NCBI GenBank assembly: GCA_016717325.1
Contig: JADKFV010000027.1
Coordinates: 1-59,046, forward strand
Reading direction: 5' to 3'
Length of the DNA: 59,046 nucleotides
Origin: Bacteroidota bacterium
GTDB lineage: Bacteria > Bacteroidota > Bacteroidia > AKYH767-A > OLB10
A program made the position numbers and the translations under genes. Each line of letters begins with the position of its first letter. The first letter of the stretch is position 1. Below are positions 17,993 to 27,557 of this stretch, in pieces. The notes under the pieces were generated by a model. That model worked only from the letters and a program-made list of their open reading frames with translations. It searched no databases and had not been told where the DNA came from.

Positions 17993-20900
17993 ATGATTAG
18001 TGTAAAAAAGTGCAATACAAAGTGGAACACAAGATTTGTGATTATTATTCTTATTTGCATAGGTAAGATAAGTAATGCACAACTTGTTGTTACTGGTGGT
18101 GTAGGCCCTATAACCCTGGTAAACAATATTCTTGGCAATGGTGTTACAATAAGCAATGTTACTTATACAGGAGCGGTGGCTTGCCGGGGATCATTTACCG
18201 CTGCAGGTACAAATCTGGGAATGACCTCGGGTATATGCCTGAGTACAGGCAACGCAGTTCAAAGTGGAAATGCTGCAGTGTTTGCCGGAGAAGATAAAAA
18301 TCAACCCGGTGATGCAGACATTGACGCAATTGTATGGCCAAATATTACATACGATGCTACTATTCTTGAATTCGATTTTGCAGCGGCCTCCGATACAGCA
18401 CAATTTAATTATGTATTTGCTTCGGAAGAATACAATGAATTTGTAAACTCCAATTTCAACGATGCTTTTGCTTTTTTAATTAGCGGCCCGGGTATAGTTG
18501 GGCAGCAAAATATTGCATTGGTTCCCGGGGTGGGAATTCCTGTTTCTATCAACAATGTAAACAATGGTTTTGCAACCGGGCAAAGTAGCGGCCCTTGCAC
18601 CAACTGTACATATTTTGTAGATAACGATGGAGGCGCTACCATTTATATGGATGCTTTTACTACTGTGTTAACGGCTACTGCTCCTATTCAGCCATGTCAA
18701 ACATATCATATCAAAATTGTAATTGCAGACGTTGGTGATGGGGATTATAACAGCGCAGTTTTCATAGAGGGTGGAAGTTTTACCAGTGCCGGACAAATGC
18801 AACTTTATGCAAATGGCACTGTTGCAAACAACAACGATACTATATATGGTTGTCCGGGAAATATTGTCAATCTGAGTTTGAGCAATTTATCGAGTTATGT
18901 ATGGAGTACGGGAGCAACAACTCAAAACATAAATGTTGTAGTGCCATCACTTGGTATAGTGAACCAATATATAGCATACGACTCTACTCTCGCATGCTCA
19001 GCTGTATCAACTACCATATATGTTGCTCCTAAAACGGCAGTAGCAACTATTACTGCAAGTGGACCCACTACGCTATGTAATGGAGGTAGTGTTGTACTTA
19101 CCGCAAATGCCGGAGCCGGCTATTTATGGAGCAATGGTGCCACCACTCAAAGTATTAATGTTACAACAACCGGTTCATTTACTGTAACTGTAACTGATGC
19201 GTTGGGATGTGTTGCTACCAGTGCACCATTGGCTACTGTAATTAATACTACCAGCTCTGCAATCAATGGGCCTGCAACTTTTTGCAATACAACTACCGCA
19301 AATTTAATTGCAAGTGCAGGTAGCTCGTGGTTATGGAATACGGGTTCTACACTGCAATCATTGCCTGTTTCAACAGGTGGAACGTATATTGTTACAGTTA
19401 CAAATGCAAATGGATGTACATCATCGTCAAGTTTTAGCATTACAGCTTTACCTTCTCCTTCTCCAACCATCAGCGGAGCTAACGCAATTTGCCAGGGAAC
19501 CACGGCACAGTTTACTATTGGAGGCATCTATAATTCCATTTTATGGAGCAACGGTTCAACACTATCAACTATAAGTGCGACTGCAGCGGGCACATATACA
19601 GTAACGGTTACCAATAGTAATGGATGCAGCGGCAGTGCCAGTCATCAATTGATAATAAATCCCCTTCCAATACCTGTAATAAACGGAGCTGCATCAATTT
19701 GTCAGGGTAATAGCACCATACTGGATGCAGGTATTGGATACACATCATACCTGTGGAACAACAATAGTAATACTCAAACTATAAGCACAAATACAGGAGG
19801 CACGTATACTGTTACAGTTACAGATAATAATGGTTGTAGTGCCTCATCAACTTTGTCGGTTATCATTCTGCCTTTACCTGTTGCAAGTATATCAGGCAAT
19901 CCGATAGCATGTGCCGATAAAAATATTATATTGAATGCCGGAGCAGGGTTTGCTAATTACTTATGGTCCAATGGAAATACAACTCAGCAAATAAACCCGG
20001 TTCAAAATGGTAGTTATACAGTGATGGTTACCGATAACAATAATTGCTCTGCTTCGGCATCGGTAAACGTAATAATAAATCCATTGCCGGTACCTGTAAT
20101 AAATGGCAATGCCGAAATATGCAAAAACGACACCAGTCATTTAGTTGTTAATGGAACATTTGTAAGCTATCTATGGTCAAACAGTAGTAGCAGTTCATCT
20201 ATCAGCACAATTATGCCGGGCATATATACAGTATCTGTCACCGATATAAATGGTTGCAGCGGCTCAACTTCATTTGCTGTAGCGGTAAACCAACTTCCAA
20301 CACCACACATTACTGGCGATACCATTGTTTGTTACGGCAATCCAGCAAATCTTGAAACTGATAGTGGTTATAATCAGTATATTTGGAGCAATGGCAATAC
20401 AGGCGCGGCCATAAACACAACCATGCCTGGCACGTATATAGTTACTGTTACCGATGGCAAGGGTTGTACAAATTCTGTTTCGGCAAATGTAATTGTTAAT
20501 GCCTTGCCACAGCCTGTAATAATTGGCACTCCATTTATTTGTGCGGGTAGTGTATCGGTGTTAAATGCAGGGAGTTTTTCAAGCTATGTATGGTCAAACA
20601 GTGCTACCACCCAAATTCAAAATACACCACTTGCCGGCACCTATACCGTTACTGTTACAAACAATAATGGATGCACAAATACTACATCATTTGTAGTTGT
20701 TGTAAACCCTTTACCTACTCCTGTAATAACTGGAGACGATAGCATCTGTGTTGGTGACTTTACTATTTTGAATGCAGGAAATTTTGTTCAGTTTAATTGG
20801 TCAAATGGCAGCACTACTCAAACACTTAACACAATGGTTCAGGGTATGTATATTGTAACTGTTACTGATGCAAATGGATGTATGGCAAGTTCTGCTCCAT

Positions 20901-21904
20901 TTCAGGTAGAAGTGATGAATCCTGTTGCAACAATTTCTACAAGTGGTGCTTTGGTTTTTTGCGATGGCGAAGATGTCACCCTATCAGCTAATATCGGGAA
21001 CAATTATCTATGGTCGAATGGCAGCACGAGCCAAACAGTGACAGTTACAAGTACGGGAGCGTATACTGTTACAGTTACTAATACAAATGGTTGCACAGCA
21101 ACCTCATCTACAGTAACCGTTACAGTACTTGAAACGCCCGATGCTACTTTTTTACTAGACAGTACAACCATATGCGGTGCCTTGCGAATACAATTTGCTA
21201 TAGCAAAAAACCCATTGCCCGGAGCTTCAATAAAATGGAACTTTGGCGATGGCCACACCAGCACGGGGCCAAACCCGGTGCATGATTTCACGAAGCTTGA
21301 CAACGTGTGGGTTTCATTAACCATAATTAATCAAAATGGGTGTATAGATATAGATAGTGTTCCTATCGAAATATTTTTTCCACAAAACCCTATTTCTAAC
21401 TTTACAAACAATCCAGAAATAAGCACATTCTTAGACCCTGGAATACAGTTTTATGATTCTTGCTTAAACACCACAAATTGGTACTGGAATTTTGGCGATG
21501 ATGAAGCGTCTTTCGAAAAAAATCCTTTCCACTACTTTAAAGAGGCGGGCGAGTTTACAGTAACATTGGTTGCTACTAACGAGATAGGTTGTCAAGATGT
21601 TCATTCCGAAACAATACTGATTACGCCTTTTTGGATTCCAAATACATTTACACCAAATGCCGATGGCAAGAATGATTATTTTATAACAAGCAATTATTTT
21701 GCAAATGTAAACTCATTCCATATGACCATTTTTAACCGTTGGGGCGGCCAGGTTTTCAACAGTTTCTCATTCGACAATCCATGGGATGGTATAGATTTAT
21801 CGGGCAACGCAGCACAAGAAGGCACCTATATTTATGTTATTGACATCAATACCAAAGGCGGCAAGGCACATAAGTTTACAGGCAGGATAGATTTACTGCG
21901 ATAA
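17993..21904 (+). CDS. T9SS type B surface protein: choice-of-anchor L, about 11 Ig-like repeats, two PKD domains, CHU_C domain
   Basis: 1303 residues. The signal peptide ends near SNAQ (residue 30). Residues about 35-260 match the choice-of-anchor L domain (TSGICLSTGNAVQSG, FDFAAASDTAQFNYVFASEE, NDAFAFLISGPG). Then come about 11 copies of a 70-residue unit (about 265-1040) patterned xxCxGxxxxLxA...YLWSNGxTTQ...GTYTVTVTDxNGC, each with two cysteines. Two PKD-like domains follow (WNFGDG, YWNFGDD). The C-terminus (about 1215-1303) is the gliding-motility-associated type B sorting domain (WIPNTFTPNADGKNDYF, FNRWGGQVF). Predicted export: Sec, then T9SS, then the cell surface or medium. Likely adhesive or structural; the ligand is unknown. 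No frame defect. Confidence 0.92.
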   Translation: MISVKKCNTKWNTRFVIIILICIGKISNAQLVVTGGVGPITLVNNILGNGVTISNVTYTGAVACRGSFTAAGTNLGMTSGICLSTGNAVQSGNAAVFAGEDKNQPGDADIDAIVWPNITYDATILEFDFAAASDTAQFNYVFASEEYNEFVNSNFNDAFAFLISGPGIVGQQNIALVPGVGIPVSINNVNNGFATGQSSGPCTNCTYFVDNDGGATIYMDAFTTVLTATAPIQPCQTYHIKIVIADVGDGDYNSAVFIEGGSFTSAGQMQLYANGTVANNNDTIYGCPGNIVNLSLSNLSSYVWSTGATTQNINVVVPSLGIVNQYIAYDSTLACSAVSTTIYVAPKTAVATITASGPTTLCNGGSVVLTANAGAGYLWSNGATTQSINVTTTGSFTVTVTDALGCVATSAPLATVINTTSSAINGPATFCNTTTANLIASAGSSWLWNTGSTLQSLPVSTGGTYIVTVTNANGCTSSSSFSITALPSPSPTISGANAICQGTTAQFTIGGIYNSILWSNGSTLSTISATAAGTYTVTVTNSNGCSGSASHQLIINPLPIPVINGAASICQGNSTILDAGIGYTSYLWNNNSNTQTISTNTGGTYTVTVTDNNGCSASSTLSVIILPLPVASISGNPIACADKNIILNAGAGFANYLWSNGNTTQQINPVQNGSYTVMVTDNNNCSASASVNVIINPLPVPVINGNAEICKNDTSHLVVNGTFVSYLWSNSSSSSSISTIMPGIYTVSVTDINGCSGSTSFAVAVNQLPTPHITGDTIVCYGNPANLETDSGYNQYIWSNGNTGAAINTTMPGTYIVTVTDGKGCTNSVSANVIVNALPQPVIIGTPFICAGSVSVLNAGSFSSYVWSNSATTQIQNTPLAGTYTVTVTNNNGCTNTTSFVVVVNPLPTPVITGDDSICVGDFTILNAGNFVQFNWSNGSTTQTLNTMVQGMYIVTVTDANGCMASSAPFQVEVMNPVATISTSGALVFCDGEDVTLSANIGNNYLWSNGSTSQTVTVTSTGAYTVTVTNTNGCTATSSTVTVTVLETPDATFLLDSTTICGALRIQFAIAKNPLPGASIKWNFGDGHTSTGPNPVHDFTKLDNVWVSLTIINQNGCIDIDSVPIEIFFPQNPISNFTNNPEISTFLDPGIQFYDSCLNTTNWYWNFGDDEASFEKNPFHYFKEAGEFTVTLVATNEIGCQDVHSETILITPFWIPNTFTPNADGKNDYFITSNYFANVNSFHMTIFNRWGGQVFNSFSFDNPWDGIDLSGNAAQEGTYIYVIDINTKGGKAHKFTGRIDLLR

Positions 21905-22138
21905 AAAACAATTAACCTTTTTCGATAGTTGTGTAACCCTAAATTTGAAAAGCGGGCAAACTTATTACGAACCCTCCTTTATTCGATTATCAGTAGTATT
22001 TTCCATTGCTTATAAGCATTAGGGTTACTTCGGAATTCAATTATTGAGCAAACGTCATATGAAATTCCAGAAATTTATTTCAGCCATAGATTGTTGCCCT
22101 CACCATATACGTTGCTTAGAAATAGTATCATCCAAAAA
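21905..22138. other. Convergent intergenic region with a 10-bp spaced inverted repeat
   Basis: No gene seen. GTAACCCTAA at 21933-21942 and TTAGGGTTAC at 22019-22028 form a perfect inverted repeat around about 76 bp; it may be the ends of a small relic element or chance. Confidence 0.4.
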
Positions 22139-22161
22139 AAATCCCTCATGGTGAGGGATTT
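22139..22161. terminator. Bidirectional intrinsic terminator between the surface-protein gene and the act-cox operon
   Basis: AAATCCCTCA, loop TGG, TGAGGGATTT is a perfect 10-bp stem. It is followed by TCTTTTT on the plus strand and, read on the minus strand, by a run of T. It lies 12 bp beyond the coxA stop codon and about 235 bp after the convergent surface-protein gene. Confidence 0.85.
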
Positions 22162-22173
22162 TCTTTTTATCTA

Positions 22174-23999
22174 TTAATGATCATCGGGGCGGTTGCTCGA
22201 TGTTGTTTGAGAGTGAGGTACTGTTTGTGGAATAAAATCCTCATGGTGACCGGGCTTGCCATAATCGTATGGCCAACGGTGCACTGTAGGTATAGCTCCG
22301 GGCCAGTTACCATGTAAATGCTCCACAGGTGCTGTCCACTCAAGCGTGTTGGCATTCCAAGGGTTTTGCGAGGCACGTTGTCCTCTAAACATAGAGAAGA
22401 AGAAATTGAGTGCAAATATTACTTGTGCAATTCCTGCTATCATTGCAAACACAGTTACTATTTGATTTATTTCAAAAAGGCTGTCGAAACCTGCGTAAGC
22501 TGTGTTGGCATAATACCTTCTTGGTACACCGGCTAATCCTAAAAAGTGCATAGGGAAAAACACGCCATACACACAAATTATTGTAAGCCAAAAATGTAAA
22601 TAACCAAGTTTGAAATTCATCATACGGCCAAACATGCGGGGAAACCAATGATACACACCGGCAAACATTCCAAAAATTGCAGATGCGCCCATTACAATAT
22701 GAAAATGTGCTACCACAAAATAGTTATCGTGTATGTTTATGTCCAAAGCGGAGTCTCCCAAAATAATTCCTGTAAGTCCTCCTGAAATAAAGAACGAAAC
22801 CAAACCAATGGCAAACAACATGGCAGGCGATAATATAAGATTGCCTCGCCATAAAGTAGCAATGTAATTAAACACTTTAACTGCGGACGGTATGGCAACC
22901 ATAAGTGTGGTTACCACAAACACCGAACCTAAGAATGGATTCATTCCTGTCATAAACATATGATGACCCCAAACTATAAACGATAAAAATGCAATCACGA
23001 ACATAGAGCCAATCATGGCCTTGTAACCAAATATTGGCTTACGGCTCATTACAGATATTACTTCCGATGCTAATCCAAGTGAAGGCAACAATACAATGTA
23101 AACTTCGGGGTGACCAAGGAACCAAAATAAATGTTGGAATAAGATTGGTGAACCTCCAATATGTTCTAATGGAGCTCCATCGATAAAAATATCTGAAAGA
23201 TAAAAACTTGTTCCAAATGAACGGTCAAATACGAGCAATAAAGCTGCGGCAAACAAAACAGGGAAAGATAATATTCCTAATATAGCAGTTATAAAAAACG
23301 CCCAAATGGTTAGTGGCATGCGGGTCATACTCATTCCTTCGGTACGAAGGTTGATTATGGTTGCCACATAATTTATGCCGCCCAGGAGAGCCGAAACAAT
23401 AAATAAAACCATACTTACAAGCCACAAGGTCATACCTGCTCCGGAGCCGGAAATAGCTGTAGGCAAGGCGCTCAAAGGAGGATATATTGTCCATCCTGCC
23501 GATGCAGGTCCACCTTCTACAAACAACGAAATTGTCATTACAGTGCACGAGCCGAAGAAAAACCAATACGATAACATATTGAGGAAACCCGAAGCCATAT
23601 CGCGTGCACCTAATTGCAAAGGAATGAGTAAGTTACTAAAGGTTCCGCTTAAACCACCAGTTAAAACAAAGAACACCATGATAGTACCATGTATGGTAAC
23701 TAACGCCAGATAAAACCAGGATCAAGTTTGCCGTCTTTTCCCCACTTGCCCAAAATCGATTCGAGGAAAGCAAATTTTGTATCGGGCCAGGCAAGTTGTA
23801 AACGAAAGACCATGGACATGCCCATTGCCAAAAAAGCCATCACTATTGCAGTTACCAAAAACTGCTTCGAAATCATTTTGTGATCGGTGCTGAAAATATA
23901 CTTCGTCCAAAATGTTTGATGATGTTCATGATGATCATCATGATGGTGATCATGACCGTGGTCATCCTCATGTTTATGTGTTATTACGTGCGACTCCAT
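22174..23999 (-). CDS. coxA: Cytochrome c oxidase subunit I, frame broken by a one-base deletion
   Basis: Haem-copper catalytic subunit that reduces O2 at haem a3-CuB and pumps protons. In the present sequence the N-terminal 99 codons (from 23999) end at a TAG just after PGFIW, and the rest is open in another frame. Adding one base to the AAAA run at 23712-23715 restores FYLALVTIHGTIM and a 608-residue protein. The His of TIHG, the low-spin haem ligand, lies in the stretch lost by both partial frames. CuB and haem ligands are present (GHPEVY, WGHHMF, VVAHFHIVMG); the Glu in GHPEVY suggests an A1-type enzyme. Odd: the N-terminus is rich in His/Asp (residues 4-31). It is last in the act-cox operon, after coxB; no subunit III or IV is present. 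Confidence 0.93.
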
Positions 24000-24058
24000 A
24001 TTATAAATCTTTTATATTTTAAACAAAACAAAATGAGTTTAGATAATTCAAATGAAAA

Positions 24059-25084
24059 TTACTTTACTGCTTCGGCAATTTCTTTAACCGTTTGTGAAGC
24101 ATTAGCATTATCGGCCGTGGGTGCAGGTTTTGCCAAAGGTTGTGTTTTCAACCATTTAACAAAATCTTCTTTGCTGTCAACCACCACTTTCATATTCATA
24201 GTATAATGTGACACGCCACAAATTTTGTTACATAGAATTACGTAATCAAATTTTTCGTTGGCGGTTTTTTTGCGCATTTCGGCAGTAGTAATAGTTGGCT
24301 TGAAATAAAAATTGGTTGTCATTCCAGGCACTGCATTCATTTGTACCCGAAAGTGTGGCATATAGACAGAGTGAATTATATCACGCGAGTTTATATTTAA
24401 CATTATTGGTGTGTTCACAGGAAAGTGCATCTCTGTTTTAGCAATAATATCATCATTTACTGCTTTGTCTTCAAGTTTTAACCCTAATGGATTCTCAGTA
24501 GAAATGTTGCGGAAATATGAATCGCCCAAAGTATTATCTCGGCCTGCATAGCGTCCTAAAAATACGAATTGCTGTGCATAAACCTGAACATTCATACCAT
24601 CGGTATTGTCTTTACTTGTTATTGCAATCCATTCTTTCAAGCCGGTTATAACTAAAATGGCTAAAACGATAGTAGGTATAACTGTCCAAATAATTTCTAC
24701 TGTATTATTATGAGAATAGAAATATGCCATATGACCTTTACGGTATTGGTATTTCCAAATAAAATAAAATAACGCTATTTGTGTAATAATGAAAACAAAA
24801 ATGATGATATAAAAATTTATATTCAATAAGTTATCTGTTCTTACTCCATGCTCCGATGCGGCCACAGGGAGGGTAAGAGGCATATATTTCCATATCATAT
24901 AGAAAAACAAAATCAAGCCAACAACCATAAAGGCTATCAAGCCCATAGCATTGCCTTTTACATCTTTGTGCAATTCTTCGGTAGCATCTCTACCCGACAA
25001 TTCCTGACTGATATTTAAAATATTCATCAGTCTGAAGGCTACCATTATTGCCGCTATTACTCCTAATAAAATTAAAAAATTCAT
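24059..25084 (-). CDS. coxB: Cytochrome c oxidase subunit II
   Basis: Carries the CuA centre that takes electrons from cytochrome c or ActE. 341 residues. The cupredoxin domain has the CuA motif CNKICGVSHYTM (near residue 284), with the upstream His in RDIIHSVYMPHF. Four hydrophobic helices are seen (about 2-20, 46-66, 88-108, 130-150), two more than the canonical two-helix subunit II; the last two flank the usual WTVIPT segment. The C-terminal tail is Ala/Lys rich. It is between actF and coxA on the same strand, with gaps of about 46 and 59 bp, and so is part of the same transcription unit. Confidence 0.95.
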   Translation of the reverse strand: MNFLILLGVIAAIMVAFRLMNILNISQELSGRDATEELHKDVKGNAMGLIAFMVVGLILFFYMIWKYMPLTLPVAASEHGVRTDNLLNINFYIIIFVFIITQIALFYFIWKYQYRKGHMAYFYSHNNTVEIIWTVIPTIVLAILVITGLKEWIAITSKDNTDGMNVQVYAQQFVFLGRYAGRDNTLGDSYFRNISTENPLGLKLEDKAVNDDIIAKTEMHFPVNTPIMLNINSRDIIHSVYMPHFRVQMNAVPGMTTNFYFKPTITTAEMRKKTANEKFDYVILCNKICGVSHYTMNMKVVVDSKEDFVKWLKTQPLAKPAPTADNANASQTVKEIAEAVK

Positions 25085-25130
25085 TTCGTTACTTTTATTT
25101 TACAGATGTGTTAATCGATTTATTACAAAA

Positions 25131-26322
25131 TTAAATTGCGTGCTGCACGCTTTCCATCATAAGCGGATGTTTGGTACGTAACAGAGGTGCTTTTGCCAAA
25201 GAACGGAATGTTACGTATAAGAATCCACCCAAAAATCCTATTGTTGTTCCAACTTCCATCCATGATAATTGCCAATGATTTCCATGAGCTGTTAACGTTC
25301 CGGGAATTATCATGTTAAATGAATCAAGCCAATGCCCACAAAGAATAACTATACCACCAAAAAACAATATATTAAATTGTCGCTTGGCATCGCGTGTCAT
25401 TAATACCAAAAATGGAATGATAAAGTTCAGGAAAAAGGCTATCCAGAAAGTCCAACGGTAATGGTCTAATCTAGTTCGGAAATAAACAATCTCCTCAGGC
25501 AAATTTGAATACCAAATCAACATGTATTGAGCTACCCACAAGTAAGTCCAAAACACAGAAAATGCAAACATAAATTTTCCAATAGCGTGCACGTGATGTG
25601 AAGTAACCGCAGCCATTAAGTTTTTACGCTTTAAGTAAACAGTCATTAAACCAATCATTGTTAATCCGCTTACCCAAATGCCAGCAAATGTATACCAGCC
25701 AAACATAGTTGAGAACCAATGTGAATCGATTGACATCACAAAATCCCAAGCCATCATAGAAGAAGTAACCGCAAATAAAACAAGAAAAATAGCCCCATAT
25801 TTTATGCCCTTTTTATGTAAAGCAATATCGCCTGAAGTTTCTTCAGCAAGCGATTGCTTGCGAAATAAATATGCAAAACCGCACCAAATGGCTGAGTAAA
25901 CTAAAACACGTATCAAGAAAAATGGCTTGTTCAAATACCCTGATTTTCCAGCAAGAATTTTATCGTAATGTTCTCCTCCTTTTACATACAATGAATCGTC
26001 CATCCAATGATATAAGTGATTTCCTCCCCATCATACCAACCAGAACAATTACAATCATAATAGGCATAGCAACAAACAACCACTGACTCATGGCTTCTGG
26101 AATTCGCAGTACGACTACACTCCAGCCTACTTCGGCAACATATTGTACTGCAATAAAAAACACCATTACCAGAGCAATTCCCATAAAGAAGAAATTGTTC
26201 CATAATAAATTACTCCATGCCTGATGCGGGTGAAGCATAAATGTGGAAATGATAGAAATGATTCCGATTAAAATCATCACTAAGAAAGTAGTGCGATGTT
26301 TACCTGTAAATGTGAAGTTCAT
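25131..26322 (-). CDS. actF: Alternative complex III subunit ActF, frame broken by a one-base insertion
   Basis: NrfD-like integral membrane quinone-site subunit of the quinol:cytochrome c/oxidase oxidoreductase. The start (MNFTFTGKHRTTFLV, from 26322) and the remainder (MDDSLYVKGGEHYDKIL onward) lie in different frames. Removing one base from the CCCC run at 26026-26029 gives GMMGGNHLYHWMDDSLYVK, the expected ActF sequence, and a 396-residue protein. About ten membrane helices are visible in total. It lies between actE and coxB with 38-46 bp gaps. The error type matches that in coxA and htpG, so the gene is most likely intact in the organism. Confidence 0.9.
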
Positions 26323-26360
26323 ATTCTAATTTATTCTGTAAGTCAAATTTTTAATAATAT

Positions 26361-27002
26361 TTATTTTATAGCTGCCGCAGTTGAATCGGCTGCCGGTGCC
26401 GCAGTGGCTTGCCCTATTTTTTGAAGGTCGCGCACATACATTGTAATCTGCCAACGTTGTTGTGGATTTAATTGCCCCGAATGTGCACCCATAAGGTTAA
26501 TTCCATGGGTGATGGTGTGGTATATTTTTCCATCGGTTAAGTCTTTCATAGTACCTCCTCTTGATGAGGTTCCTGTAGAATATGAAGGCGGCACTCCCGG
26601 AAATTTATTATCAGCAACTAAGTTACCATCGCCCATACCTTCTGCACCATGGCAATTGACACAATATATTTCGTATAACCTTTTGCCTTCTCCCAAATTT
26701 ATGGAATCATTGCGTAACGGGTTAAAAGCTTCCAGGCTTGCTTTTTCATATCCTGCATTGTCTGCAGAATAATTAAATGGCATGAAGCCGCGTGAGACCG
26801 ACCCTGCAACAGGCTTTAAGGATGACAGACTATCTGCGAAAATAGTACTGGGAGCATAGGTTTCATATGCCGGTCCACGATACATTTCGGGAAAGTATTC
26901 ATAACCGGGAAATTTTACTGCATCGCGGCACGAACCTAATCCGGTCAATACTGCAACGAAGCCAATTATCGCTATTTTATTTCTATTTTTTAAAAACATC
27001 AT
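26361..27002 (-). CDS. actE: Alternative complex III subunit ActE, monohaem cytochrome c lipoprotein
   Basis: 213 residues. The N-terminus has a lipobox (TGLGSC, Cys25), so it is probably a lipid-anchored periplasmic protein. One haem-binding motif CVNCH lies near residue 115, in EIYCVNCHGAEGMGDG, and the likely distal Met is in HGINLMGAHSG. This is the class I cytochrome c fold of ActE. It is the probable exit point for electrons from the complex to the oxidase encoded downstream. It is followed by actF after a 38-bp gap. Confidence 0.92.
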   Translation of the reverse strand: MMFLKNRNKIAIIGFVAVLTGLGSCRDAVKFPGYEYFPEMYRGPAYETYAPSTIFADSLSSLKPVAGSVSRGFMPFNYSADNAGYEKASLEAFNPLRNDSINLGEGKRLYEIYCVNCHGAEGMGDGNLVADNKFPGVPPSYSTGTSSRGGTMKDLTDGKIYHTITHGINLMGAHSGQLNPQQRWQITMYVRDLQKIGQATAAPAADSTAAAIK

Positions 27003-27041
27003 TTATATGCTATTATCATTAATATGAATGAAGTATCTGTT

Positions 27042-27557
27042 TTATCTTATTTCAATGGCGCCTTCGTGCATCACCATGGCCTTTATTTTTTCTAAATCGT
27101 CACTCGCGCGAGTATCAATTTGCATCACATAATGGTCGTCAGTTACCCTGGGATGTACCACTTCAGGTTCTACACCGGGTAATATTTTGCAACGAAGTAA
27201 AAACGTAATCACCATGCCATGGGCAGCGCACAATACAGTCGATTCAAATGTTACTGGAATAAAGGCCGGCATATTTTTGAAAAATGCATAATTGGGTTTC
27301 CCTCCAATATCCATTGGCCAATCCAGGATATTCATATACCATATCATCAACAAAGCTAAACTTGTACCTGTAATGCCAAATAGAAATCCACAAATAGATA
27401 TTCTAGTCTTTTGCAAACCAAGGGCATCATCCATACCATGAATTGGATATGGTGATACAACATCGGTAACATTTACATTATGCGATCTAAGATGCTCGAC
27501 TGCATGGAGCACTTTATGCTCATCGTTAAAAATTCCGAAAATAGTTTGGTTACTCAT
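27042..27557 (-). CDS. actD: Alternative complex III subunit ActD (DUF3341)
   Basis: 171 residues. The N-terminal cytoplasmic part starts with FGIFNDEHKVLHAVEHLRSH and a PYPIHGMDDALGLQKTR motif typical of DUF3341. Two membrane helices follow (GFLFGITGTSLALLMIWY and the FESTVLCAAHGMVITFLL region), then a short C-terminal domain. It overlaps the actC stop by 8 bp, indicating translational coupling. It is a structural subunit without cofactors. Confidence 0.93.
   Translation of the reverse strand: MSNQTIFGIFNDEHKVLHAVEHLRSHNVNVTDVVSPYPIHGMDDALGLQKTRISICGFLFGITGTSLALLMIWYMNILDWPMDIGGKPNYAFFKNMPAFIPVTFESTVLCAAHGMVITFLLRCKILPGVEPEVVHPRVTDDHYVMQIDTRASDDLEKIKAMVMHEGAIEIR

Noticed and set aside
23679..23999. 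Programmed ribosomal frameshifting or a genuinely split subunit I in coxA
   Set aside because: No slippery heptamer or downstream structure is visible, the break removes a haem-ligand segment, and the same kind of one-base lesion breaks several unrelated genes in the window.
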